Below, one piece after another: positions 1-7,053 of a stretch of DNA of 28,055 nt. Location of the stretch: positions 1-28,055 of IMG/VR virus record IMGVR_UViG_3300036980_000594; one strand, 5' to 3'. Origin of the DNA: a virus. A model generated the notes under the pieces. The model was not told the origin of the DNA and did not search any database. It saw only the letters and a list, made by a program, of their open reading frames with translations. The position numbers were made by a program, and so were the translations under genes. The number at the start of each line of letters is the position of its first letter. Position 1 is the stretch's first letter.

Positions 1-1657
1 ACTCGTTGTAATTCTCGCCAAACACCAAAGGTATTTGTACCCCCATCATACCGCCGCTGGTTATGTCCGTATCGTTGATGTGAATGGTTTTGGCAAAGAA
101 CCCGGTATAGCTTGTATCAATCCCGTTTGGGTAGCGGTCAGCCGGGAAAGCATACCCACCCGAATAGATGTTAACACCCCTGCGTTTCTCCTCAGCTTCG
201 GTTGTATCGTCATCGGTTGCCCATGCCAATACCGTCGTAGACTTGTACGAATCAATTATCTTAACCTCGTTATTTTTAACCCCCCGCGCCAACAAATCGT
301 ATTGGTCGGAGTTCTTGAAGAAGCCGTTGAATGAGGTTGCTACCGTTGCGCCTGTGGCGTTGGGTCGGTACTTTAGATAATAATCGTCCTTTGGGTAGGC
401 GTACACCTTACGGGCTAATACGTCCGTTTCCCAGGCTAGATTAAAAATATAGGTAAGGTCTTCAATAATGAACTTTGTAAACCATGTGCCGGGTATAATA
501 TCGGATAGTGCGTACACTTCGCCCAAATTAAAGCTTTCCTTTTCGGCCTGGACACTAACCACACCTTCAATTGTGGCATTCAGCGTTACGCCTTCGTATT
601 TTAAATATAATTCCACTGTGTGCGTCTCGTTCAGGTCTTGAATCTGCTCAAAAATAATCGACTCATCAAAGACAAAGCTGGTATTCCAGTCATGCCCGGC
701 GGCTATGTCGTACACATGCACCACGTTTCCGTTCACCTTGTAGACTAAAACCAGTTCGTTGAATGCCCCAGGGTCGCCAGAAGTAGCCGTGACGGTAACG
801 TTTAGCTCTGCAATGAGGTCGTACAAGGCGGTAAGTGGGGTAGTGTATATGCCTCCTGTGTAGTTCCCGCCGTTGTCAAAGTTGGGTGCTGTGGTTGTGT
901 CGCTAAAAACCAAAAGCGTTTCGCCTGCTGTGGTAACGACTATGTTGATGGTTAGCGGGGTAGTAGTGGAGGCTCTTAGGTTTACGTTGTCTTGGAAAAA
1001 TTCAGGGTCAAGCTGTAACCCAAACGGAATAATAAGGCGGTTCAGCGGGTCGCTATCAAACACGCTTACAAACTCATACCCGTACTGCTGGAATGCCTTT
1101 TGCAGGATGCGCCACACAAACACGCACGGGGTAAACTCTTCGTGGCGTACCTTGTCTGTATCAATCCACTCTTGCCACTTCATCAAGATAAAACAGCTTT
1201 CCGCCGTGGTCGGGTCTACGTTTTCCTCTACATCCGCAACGCTTATGGTTAGATTGCCCCAATCTAATGCCCTTACAAGCGTGTTGCCCACGTCGGTGAA
1301 CCAATCCGCATTGTTCCCAATAAGGGCAACTTTGTAATTTTCTGGTGTAAATCCCGTTGGCGTGGCTTTAAGGTCAACGCCGTCGACGCGTGCCTTACCT
1401 TCCAGAATTGGCAGTCCTTTGGATTCAAGTCGGGCGGGTAAGAACTTATAGGCTTGCACTGTGCTTGCTCCAGGTATTTCGATATTCTCGAATATTCGCT
1501 GGGTTCTTTTGGTTGCTGGAATTTTAACAAGTCGGGAAGAGTGCGCCCCTTGGATTTTGCCGGGTACAATGCCTTCAATCGAATAGGAAATGGCGACATC
1601 TAAACCTTTTTGGTCAATGTCGATTAGATTCCCGTCAATGTAAAGGCGTTCATTCAT
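1..1657 (-). CDS. Large phage tail/baseplate-type structural protein, 3' end cut by window edge
   Basis: An uninterrupted leftward frame runs from an ATG at 1655-1657 to the window edge and gives 552 residues with no stop, so the C terminus lies outside. The N terminus (MNERLYIDGNLIDIDQKG, then a basic S-x-R-L-V-K-I-P-x-T-K segment near residues 40-50) resembles the start of large virion proteins in Bacteroidetes phages, where a short beta-rich opening is followed by a K-x-P-x-T motif. The rest is rich in beta-prone V/T/Y and acidic residues, with no visible catalytic motif. It is the last visible gene of the leftward structural operon and is separated from the upstream tail gene by an oppositely oriented gene. 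The coding call is firm; the tail/baseplate role is inferred from position and N-terminal resemblance. Confidence 0.75.
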   Translation of the reverse strand, partial: MNERLYIDGNLIDIDQKGLDVAISYSIEGIVPGKIQGAHSSRLVKIPATKRTQRIFENIEIPGASTVQAYKFLPARLESKGLPILEGKARVDGVDLKATPTGFTPENYKVALIGNNADWFTDVGNTLVRALDWGNLTISVADVEENVDPTTAESCFILMKWQEWIDTDKVRHEEFTPCVFVWRILQKAFQQYGYEFVSVFDSDPLNRLIIPFGLQLDPEFFQDNVNLRASTTTPLTINIVVTTAGETLLVFSDTTTAPNFDNGGNYTGGIYTTPLTALYDLIAELNVTVTATSGDPGAFNELVLVYKVNGNVVHVYDIAAGHDWNTSFVFDESIIFEQIQDLNETHTVELYLKYEGVTLNATIEGVVSVQAEKESFNLGEVYALSDIIPGTWFTKFIIEDLTYIFNLAWETDVLARKVYAYPKDDYYLKYRPNATGATVATSFNGFFKNSDQYDLLARGVKNNEVKIIDSYKSTTVLAWATDDDTTEAEEKRRGVNIYSGGYAFPADRYPNGIDTSYTGFFAKTIHINDTDITSGGMMGVQIPLVFGENYNE

Positions 1658-1667
1658 AAAATACCTG

Positions 1668-1699
1668 TTTTGTGGTATTGTTTGAGGTTTAGTATTTTG
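1668..1699 (+). promoter_or_regulatory. Bacteroidetes-type promoter for the 1708 gene
   Basis: TTTTG ends at 1672, exactly 20 bp separate it from TATTTTG at 1693-1699, and this fits TTG-N20-TAnnTTG. The predicted start of transcription (about 1704-1707) is almost at the ATG at 1708, so the mRNA would have little or no leader. Confidence 0.6.
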
Positions 1700-1707
1700 T
1701 AACTTGC

Positions 1708-2094
1708 ATGAAAATCAACGACATGCGAGAACGACTAATTAAAGTTTACAATTGCGACCACTGCAAGAAAATGTACCAACGCAAACATGCTTGCGAAGTA
1801 CACGAAAAAGATTGTATGAAAAACCCGGCCAATTATCGCCCATGTTTGGATTGCGTCAATCTAACAATGATTGAACAAATCATCTATGGCGATGATTGGA
1901 CAGGCGGGGAAACTCAAACAAAAGTAAATGCTTTCTTTTGTCGCGCCAAAGGGATCGCCCTTTATCCGCCAAAGACCGAAAATAGGGGTAATGGGATGGT
2001 TTACGAATTTGGAGATTATCCAAACGAACCAATGCCAAAGAAATGCGATCAAGCAGATATTTTATACATGCAAGACGAACCGCCCCTATTTTAA
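1708..2094 (+). CDS. Small zinc-finger-like protein (moron-like gene)
   Basis: This 128-residue protein lies on the plus strand between leftward structural genes. It has a C16-x2-C19-x12-H32-x3-C36 arrangement, with extra H18, H27 and C29. A second Cys set follows (C46-x2-C49, then C78 and C113), so it probably binds one or two zinc ions. The first group resembles a C2H2/C2HC finger of the kind that binds DNA or protein. It has its own promoter (1668-1699) and its own terminator (2101-2127), the hallmark of a moron, an independently expressed cargo gene in a late operon. No family was recognised. Function could be host takeover or transcription control, but that is speculation. Confidence 0.75.
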   Translation: MKINDMRERLIKVYNCDHCKKMYQRKHACEVHEKDCMKNPANYRPCLDCVNLTMIEQIIYGDDWTGGETQTKVNAFFCRAKGIALYPPKTENRGNGMVYEFGDYPNEPMPKKCDQADILYMQDEPPLF

Positions 2095-2100
2095 AATTAT

Positions 2101-2127
2101 AGCCTCGCACTTTAGCGGGGCTTTTTT
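2101..2127 (+). terminator. Rho-independent terminator after the 1708 gene
   Basis: AGCCTCGC (2101-2108) pairs with GCGGGGCT (2115-2122) with one T-G wobble and a 6-nt loop, followed by a T run at 2122-2127. It lies between convergent genes. The opposite strand also continues A/T-rich, so weak bidirectional action is possible. Confidence 0.8.
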
Positions 2128-2129
2128 AT

Positions 2130-3347
2130 TTACAACCCACTCACCGCTTTAAGTGGGAAAAGAATTGTGAACTTCACCTCCAATTCAACTTCCCGGTTAT
2201 CCAATGTCGGCACGGTTGCATTATCAATCACCACCGCCACGTATTGCCCGCCCACGTTCAAATACACCTCTGGCGATTCAAACAGCGTTGCAATGTATTC
2301 ACCGTCCTCTTGCGGTATACTGGTGTTCACCTCAATTTCTTTCCGGCTCTGGATGTTGGTCTTTAACATCCGCTTATCGTAACTATTCGCCCGTGGTGCT
2401 GTGAAGTTCCACGTTTGCGCCACGTCTATATTTTCACTGTCTGTTTTCACTTGGTCGGTGAACTTGCCGCAGAACACGTAGCTTTCAGCCCCGCCGTACT
2501 TCCCAAACCAATGCAGCTCCAGTTTATCGGGGCATCCTTGCTCAATGTTGAATACCAGTACCTCACTGCTGCCAACGAAAAAACCAGAATACACCCCGGC
2601 TTGCACCGTGTAGTAAGAGTACCCGCTGGATGAAGTTGGAAATGTTCCAGAGTGATATACAAGCCCACCCCCGGCGGTTTGGCCTAGGATGTTGGCCAAA
2701 CCTACACTAAAGGTCTGCATCCCGTAGCTCGAAAAGCTATTCACAAGGTCGATAACCACCGTCAACGCTGGTACCCCGGCTAGGTCGTAAAAAACGAACT
2801 CACCCGCGTTTGTCCCATAGATTAGGTAACTCAAAAAGATATTGTCTGCATCAGCTACCCGACGTGCTTCACGTTGTGCGGTTAAGAACTGGAACCGGCC
2901 ATCACCTGTTGGCTGTTGAAATATCGAAAGACTGTAATCGTAATCCCAATAATCAGAAGACAATGCGTAACCTGTGGTGCTTGTTTGCGCGGCTGTGCTG
3001 GTCACTAAATACCCGCTACTATTGATCGTTTCGGGGTAGATGTTGATATAAGTACTTTTGAAACAGTCTGTATTTAATTGGCGGTAAAAGTCGTTAAGCG
3101 TTCCAAAAACGGAGGTAATTTGATCAACTGCGGGCGCAACATTTGCCCCAACATAACCGGAAGAATCTAGCACAAAAATACCGCTTGTGCCGCTTGTTCC
3201 CGAATACGATGCGCGGTAATTGCCCACATTAGCCCCGGCAACAAAGATACTAATATACAACTGCTCGACCCCGTCCGGTTGAATGTTCCGATACGTGATG
3301 GGGTAAATGGTGCTGCTGATAGTGTCCGGGTAGTGCGTGTAGGCCAT
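2130..3347 (-). CDS. Phage tail structural protein (unassigned)
   Basis: This 405-residue protein is rich in Ser, Thr, Gly and Tyr and beta-prone, with no signal peptide or catalytic motif, as expected for a virion protein. A segment near residues 280-300 (L-E-L-H-W-F-G-K-Y-G-G-A-E-S-Y-V-F) resembles a recurring motif in Bacteroidetes phage tail proteins. The C terminus ends in a beta-rich stretch (E-V-E-L-E-V-K-F-T-I-L-F). The start codon shares one base with the stop of the upstream gene (TAATG at 3347), so translation is probably coupled. Its position after a tail-terminator-like and a gp10-like gene suggests a tail tube or distal tail role; that is inference. Confidence 0.7.
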   Translation of the reverse strand: MAYTHYPDTISSTIYPITYRNIQPDGVEQLYISIFVAGANVGNYRASYSGTSGTSGIFVLDSSGYVGANVAPAVDQITSVFGTLNDFYRQLNTDCFKSTYINIYPETINSSGYLVTSTAAQTSTTGYALSSDYWDYDYSLSIFQQPTGDGRFQFLTAQREARRVADADNIFLSYLIYGTNAGEFVFYDLAGVPALTVVIDLVNSFSSYGMQTFSVGLANILGQTAGGGLVYHSGTFPTSSSGYSYYTVQAGVYSGFFVGSSEVLVFNIEQGCPDKLELHWFGKYGGAESYVFCGKFTDQVKTDSENIDVAQTWNFTAPRANSYDKRMLKTNIQSRKEIEVNTSIPQEDGEYIATLFESPEVYLNVGGQYVAVVIDNATVPTLDNREVELEVKFTILFPLKAVSGL

Positions 3348-3865
3348 TATCTTCCAATTTGTGTTTTAAAATACGATTCCAAAACAAAGTTAATACTTTC
3401 TTCGACACCGCGTTCAATAAGTTGCGCTAACTCAGGCTCAATACCATCTAGCGCCGCTTCAATAAACCCCGTCCGCTTTCCCGTAGATGAAAACCGGGCG
3501 CTTGCTTTGCTGGGCATTCCCTCTTTCTTGTGCTTGCTTGCAATGGCAAAGGCAATACTTCGTGCTTCACGGTCACTTTTGCCCATGCGCTTTTTCACGT
3601 AGTCGATTAATCCGGCAATGTACTTAGACGTTCTTGCCCCGCTGCCCGGTGAATAGGGAATGTTTGCAGCCGTTACCCCTGTGTTGATGTTGGCCATATA
3701 GTCAACCACGTAGCCCTGTATCACAATATCGGCATCCGCTACAATCCGCGTTTCAAGCTGCTGGATTGCGTTGCCCGTCAGGTTGTGGCCTTGTGCCTTC
3801 CACTGGATAGCAACGGCTTGAATGGCTAGGTTTGCGATCTGCTGAACGAGGGAGGTATCTAGCAT
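3347..3865 (-). CDS. HK97 gp10-like head-tail connector/tail completion candidate
   Basis: This 172-residue protein has a helical N terminus (MLDTSLVQQIANLAIQAVA), then a central conserved-looking part (Y-S-P-G-S-G-A-R-T-S-K-Y-I-A-G-L) and a basic segment with K-K-E-G-M-P-S-K. Size, composition and place next to a tail-terminator-like protein fit the HK97 gp10/neck family. No diagnostic catalytic motif exists for that family, so the call rests on context. It overlaps its upstream neighbour by 7 bp and its downstream neighbour by 1 bp, within one operon. Confidence 0.55.
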   Translation of the reverse strand: MLDTSLVQQIANLAIQAVAIQWKAQGHNLTGNAIQQLETRIVADADIVIQGYVVDYMANINTGVTAANIPYSPGSGARTSKYIAGLIDYVKKRMGKSDREARSIAFAIASKHKKEGMPSKASARFSSTGKRTGFIEAALDGIEPELAQLIERGVEESINFVLESYFKTQIGR

Positions 3866-4314
3866 GTCGCCTTTGTTACAAAGGTAAACGTAGCAATAAC
3901 CGTAATGACCCGCCGCTGCAAAGCAAAACTGTCTAGTGTAAAATTAACCGTGCCTTGCACCTTTCCCGTAGTGATGTAGCCTTGCATCTCCTTAACCCAT
4001 CGCTCAGCATATGTAATAAGCGTAGACCACTTAACCACCTGCGTATCTGTGTTGGCTTCACCGTCGTCATCGTAGCCCAACAAATCATCAAAAAATACCT
4101 GGCATTGGTAGGTATCATTGCGCCCGTTCGGTTCGTGGTCAAGGGTCGGGACTGCAAACAATACCCGCGGGTAAAGATCAGTTTGGTCTTCGCCGGGTGC
4201 ATCGTACGTCTGTGAGCGCGTCCTATCGCTAGGCCACCCGAACGAATACCCATTAAGCCCCGCGATTGCGTCGGTTACGGTTTTGAACTGCTCGTTTATT
4301 TGCAATAGCGTCAT
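3859..4314 (-). CDS. Tail terminator-like protein
   Basis: This 151-residue protein has the layout of Bacteroidetes phage tail-terminator/tail-completion proteins: a helical start (L-L-Q-I-N-E-Q-F-K-T-V), a central Y-P-R-V-L-F-A-V-P strand, a long acidic middle (F-F-D-D-L-L-G-Y-D-D-D-G) and a helix W-S-T-L-I-T-Y-A-E-R-W followed by beta strands. Such proteins cap the tail tube and join it to the head. Its start lies inside the 3' part of the frameshift extension that ends at 4253, an arrangement also seen after G/GT-type genes. Role by similarity of pattern and position. Confidence 0.55.
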   Translation of the reverse strand: MTLLQINEQFKTVTDAIAGLNGYSFGWPSDRTRSQTYDAPGEDQTDLYPRVLFAVPTLDHEPNGRNDTYQCQVFFDDLLGYDDDGEANTDTQVVKWSTLITYAERWVKEMQGYITTGKVQGTVNFTLDSFALQRRVITVIATFTFVTKATC

Positions 4315-4561
4315 TGACTTTATTTATATCGGCCTGGAGGCTAAGGTATGTCATTACTTCATACAAGTTTGCCTTTTCAGCCGATTGGATTGCATTCATT
4401 CCTGCTATACTGAATAGCCCACATTTGGCCACTTCGATGATGGTAATGTACCACCCGTACTTCCGCATTACCCCAGCTAGGTCGTTTGGAGATCCTAAGC
4501 CGCCCGTCTTAACAAAGACAGGTTTAAACCTAGCACGTAATTGAGACTTAACGTCTTCAAA
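4253..4561 (-). CDS. -1 frame extension of the 5184-4495 gene (GT-like C-terminal part)
   Basis: This frame is open from the T9 run at 4559-4567 to a stop at 4253-4255 and adds 102 residues after slippage. It would join to the upstream protein to make about 310 residues. An internal ATG at 4468 could yield only a 71-residue fragment starting MRKYGWYITIIEVAK, but the frame upstream of that ATG also reads as good protein (E-D-V-K-S-Q-L-R-A-R-F-K-P-V-F-V-K-T-G-G), which argues for a fusion. A lambda GT-like fusion is the natural model. Gene finders would report only the 4253-4468 piece. Confidence 0.65.
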   Translation of the reverse strand, partial: FEDVKSQLRARFKPVFVKTGGLGSPNDLAGVMRKYGWYITIIEVAKCGLFSIAGMNAIQSAEKANLYEVMTYLSLQADINKVNDAIANKRAVQNRNRRNRGA

Positions 4562-5184
4562 AAAAAACCTACTTCGTACAAGGTCTGGAGGGGCAGCGTC
4601 TTGAATCTTGCTCGATTGCGGTTATAAACTTCTTCGCTGTATTCCTCGTTTTCTTTCCTCAAGATCACCGAACAAACGTTTAGCAACCCTTCAAAATTGC
4701 CGTCCTTGATTTGTTCGGCGTTCTCTTCGTACTGTGCACTTTCGGCAAACTCTTGCAGGGTTGACTGGCTCATAAGCTTTGTAGGTAGTTTGTACACCTC
4801 CCCGTCGATTAAGTACAATTGCTTGTATTGTACATCGCCTGGGTTACGCATTGCGCCGATACAATAGTGGTAAAGGTATTCCAGATGGTCGGGGCTTGTT
4901 TGGCTTAATGTTGCGTTATCAATCGCGCAAAAGTGCGAAACGACGCGGCACATGTACGGGTAGAGGTGTGCTGAAATCCAGACCTTAGATTGCATTTTCT
5001 TCTCAATTGCTGCCACCCGCTTTTCGTTTATCGGTTCTTCACTTACTGCGTCGCTTAATTCCAGCATCAAGGCCGGGCGTGTAGGGTATACGTCACGGTA
5101 AAACTCAATAACTTGCTGAATTATCACATCTTCGCAGGTTTCAGGATGGGCGTACTTTTGGTTATTCAGCGAAAAAACTATCAT
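4495..5184 (-). CDS. Tail assembly chaperone-like protein (G-like, short form)
   Basis: This 229-residue, mostly helical protein has no enzyme motif. Near its 3' end it reads GGT TTT TTT TTG AAG, giving the slippery heptamer T_TTT_TTT in the correct register (4567-4561). It then stops 21 codons later at 4495, while the -1 frame stays open for 102 codons. In lambda-like phages the short form (G) and frameshift form (GT) are chaperones that recruit tail tube protein to the tape measure. The order here is unusual: it follows terminase and a short unknown gene, and no tape measure is visible downstream in the window. It overlaps the upstream gene by 23 bp. Confidence 0.6.
   Translation of the reverse strand: MIVFSLNNQKYAHPETCEDVIIQQVIEFYRDVYPTRPALMLELSDAVSEEPINEKRVAAIEKKMQSKVWISAHLYPYMCRVVSHFCAIDNATLSQTSPDHLEYLYHYCIGAMRNPGDVQYKQLYLIDGEVYKLPTKLMSQSTLQEFAESAQYEENAEQIKDGNFEGLLNVCSVILRKENEEYSEEVYNRNRARFKTLPLQTLYEVGFFLKTLSLNYVLGLNLSLLRRAA
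4559..4567 (-). promoter_or_regulatory. Candidate programmed -1 frameshift slippery site
   Basis: On the minus strand nine T residues follow AGG. Read in the zero frame they give T_TTT_TTT_G, allowing both tRNA-Phe molecules to slip back one base with full re-pairing. A possible 8-bp hairpin with one G-U pair (4503-4522, loop TGTT) lies about 36 nt downstream, which is rather far for a classic stimulator. Confidence 0.65.
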
Positions 5185-5488
5185 CCCCCTTGGTTTTTCT
5201 TGGTTTTGGCAATGGATCGTTTTTGGTGTCCTGAGAGTAAGCCAGCACGTCAGTAGACACCGCCTTAACTGGTTCCGCCTTCTTCAGCGGCTGCGGCTTA
5301 ATTGTTTCAACTGCTTTCGGTCGGTCAATGCGCGGTACTTCCCGGCCTATGCGTAGCGACGCGGTTTCCAATGCGCTCTTGCACCTAAGCCACATCCGGC
5401 GATTATGGTCAGTTGTGCCTAGTAACTCAATCACGTCGGAAAGGAGCGCTGTTATTTTGTCGGCAATTTGGTTTTCTTTTTCGGTCAT
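5162..5488 (-). CDS. Hypothetical protein between large terminase and chaperone-like gene
   Basis: I chose the ATG at 5488 because it overlaps the terminase stop as ATGA; a longer start at 5536 would overlap the terminase gene by 52 bp. The 108-residue protein begins MTEKENQIADKITALL, with a helical N-terminal part (about residues 1-45). A Pro/Lys-rich, probably disordered middle follows (P-Q-P-L-K-K-A-E-P-V-K), then an acidic tail with D-D-S-F-F-A-E. No domain was recognised. It sits where some phages encode small packaging or head-tail accessory proteins. Confidence 0.65.
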   Translation of the reverse strand: MTEKENQIADKITALLSDVIELLGTTDHNRRMWLRCKSALETASLRIGREVPRIDRPKAVETIKPQPLKKAEPVKAVSTDVLAYSQDTKNDPLPKPRKTKGDDSFFAE

Positions 5489-6726
5489 TTTGAATATGCT
5501 AAAACGGTTGAACCTTCGATTAATCGGGTAGCGCAATATCTGGCCGCGTCAAGGGCGTGGTCATGCGCCGCTACTGGTATGCTTGCTTTCTTATCGTTCC
5601 AAACGTAGTTTCTCAATTCGTGTTTTAGGTTGTAGCTTTCCGGAGTTACGACAAACTGAAACTTACTAAGCTCCCGTATCCCCTCCTTAATGCTATCCTT
5701 CCCCTTGCTTGCGTTCTGCATGTTCAACCCGTTACGGGCAAACATTTTAATTAGGCGCGGCTCGCTGGTATCGTTCACCACTAGCGCGTTTGGCTCTACC
5801 CGGTCAAGCATTATCGCCAGTGCTGCCTCATCGCTCAGGTTCGTCTTGTAAATTTCTTCGTGCATGTAAATTTGCATTGTCTTTGTATCTACCGCTACCT
5901 TTACCAGTGCCAACGGGTCAGGGAAGAAGCCCAGGTCAAGGCCATAACCGAATGGTAACGATTCATCAAACGATCCCTCTACCCAGTTGGGATAAATTAC
6001 GCCCTCTTTTCTGGTCAGCCATTGGCCTAAGTAGCGGTGCGCGTATGCTGCTGGGTTATCTCGTTTGAGGTTTTCTATCTTGGTTATATAGTCCTCATTC
6101 AAATGCCCTGCGTTATCAAACCACGTTGTATGGATGTGGGTAATGTCTGGGTGCGTGCTTATCGGTATTTGATGCCCATCAATTATTTCCATCCGGTGTG
6201 ACTTTTCAAACCATCGTTCCCAAATCCAGTGTTCAGTATCTTGTGGGTTCATTATCAAAACAACAATGTTAGGCAGGTCTTTTTGCCTTATGCTGTCGTC
6301 TATGATAATGAAATCCTTTTCACTTACAAATTCCTCAGCTTCATCGACTACAAAAACGTTCAGGCCGGGTATTGATTTAAGCCTAGCCGTTTCCGTTCCA
6401 CTTGCTGCCTTGATACCGGAGAAGATAATACTGCTCCCCGTGTCGCGGCATTCAACCAAACCGCTTGTTACCCGGCACCGATCAGCAACGCCAATCAAAT
6501 GCAGCTTTTCGGTAAACTCTGGTATGATTGAAATTTCGGCGCTCTTTAGCGTCCATCTAGTAAACAGCACCTTCCAATTCTTGAAGGTCGTTATGTTCTT
6601 ACATAGCCATTCGGAAACGGCGAACGACTTTTGAGAACCCCTACCCCCCGTCAGCAGGTAGTACCTCGTTCTCCTGTCTTTCAGGGGAAAGTACTTTCTT
6701 GAGATTTCCAAATTCATCATAAGCAA
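5485..6726 (-). CDS. terL: Terminase large subunit
   Basis: This 413-residue protein is the packaging motor, combining ATPase and nuclease. A Walker-A-like G-G-R-G-S-Q-K-S-F is at residues 27-35, Walker B with catalytic acid N-V-F-V-V-D-E-A-E-E at 123-132, and the coupling motif M-N-P at 159-161. The RuvC-like nuclease acids are D264 (G-L-D-L-G-F), D319 (N-D-T-S-E-P) and D389/D393 (H-D-H-A-L-D-A-A-R-Y). Length and motif spacing fit the Terminase_3/PBSX-like family. Its 5' end overlaps the small subunit by 86 bp; several Met codons (1, 3, 4) lie in the overlap, so the exact start is uncertain by a few residues. The next gene starts at its TGA. Confidence 0.95.
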   Translation of the reverse strand: MLMMNLEISRKYFPLKDRRTRYYLLTGGRGSQKSFAVSEWLCKNITTFKNWKVLFTRWTLKSAEISIIPEFTEKLHLIGVADRCRVTSGLVECRDTGSSIIFSGIKAASGTETARLKSIPGLNVFVVDEAEEFVSEKDFIIIDDSIRQKDLPNIVVLIMNPQDTEHWIWERWFEKSHRMEIIDGHQIPISTHPDITHIHTTWFDNAGHLNEDYITKIENLKRDNPAAYAHRYLGQWLTRKEGVIYPNWVEGSFDESLPFGYGLDLGFFPDPLALVKVAVDTKTMQIYMHEEIYKTNLSDEAALAIMLDRVEPNALVVNDTSEPRLIKMFARNGLNMQNASKGKDSIKEGIRELSKFQFVVTPESYNLKHELRNYVWNDKKASIPVAAHDHALDAARYCATRLIEGSTVLAYSK

Positions 6727-7042
6727 ATCCGTCTGTGTAGATTGTCTTTCCGGTTATCGTTTCGCCATTGCTCACTATGTCAATATGTTCCTTTGGCTTC
6801 CCATAAGCCCGGTTAAGCAGCATCTCAGCCGCTTTTAAGTCGCCCTTTATTGCCTTACTGCGGATTACCTTTAGAATCGCCTCTGCTGCGCTCATTCCAT
6901 TCTGCTCGTCTGCTAGGACTTCGGCAATCAGTAGGTCGAGGGCGGGTAGTTTCTTCGGGCGACCTTTGGGGTTTAATACCTCGCCTTTCTTTATCCGCTT
7001 TAGCGTTCCCCCATTCCTTCCCGGCATTGTGTCTTTTTCCAT
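6641..7042 (-). CDS. terS: Terminase small subunit-like protein
   Basis: This 133-residue basic protein lies directly upstream of, and overlaps, the large terminase. The N terminus has G-E-V-L-N-P-K-G-R-P-K-K near residues 20-31, a motif common in small DUF5681-type proteins upstream of phage terminases. A helical body follows (A-L-D-L-L-I-A-E-V-L, then K-V-I-R-S-K-A-I-K-G-D-L-K-A-A-E-M-L-L) that fits DNA binding and oligomer formation, and the C terminus is flexible. Function as the DNA-recognition part of the terminase is inferred from position and the N-P-K-G-R-P motif. Confidence 0.75.
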   Translation of the reverse strand: MEKDTMPGRNGGTLKRIKKGEVLNPKGRPKKLPALDLLIAEVLADEQNGMSAAEAILKVIRSKAIKGDLKAAEMLLNRAYGKPKEHIDIVSNGETITGKTIYTDGFAYDEFGNLKKVLSPERQENEVLPADGG

Positions 7043-7053
7043 TTACGTATTTT

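Noticed and set aside
873-1337. 154-residue plus-strand frame
   Set aside because: It lies opposite the large tail gene, is Ser/Thr/Val-rich as expected for an antisense shadow, and has no promoter or neighbour coupling.
1273-1599. 108-residue leftward frame inside the first gene
   Set aside because: It is out of frame with the continuous 552-residue frame that begins at 1657, and its content looks random; the long frame is the real gene.
4253-4468. Independent 71-residue gene starting at the ATG at 4468
   Set aside because: The same frame is open and protein-like for about 33 codons upstream back to the T9 run, so it is better explained as the tail of a frameshift fusion. An internal start cannot be fully excluded.
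5162-5536. Start of the 124-residue version of the gene after terminase
   Set aside because: The ATG at 5488 overlaps the terminase stop as ATGA; the longer form would overlap terminase by 52 bp with a basic out-of-place extension.
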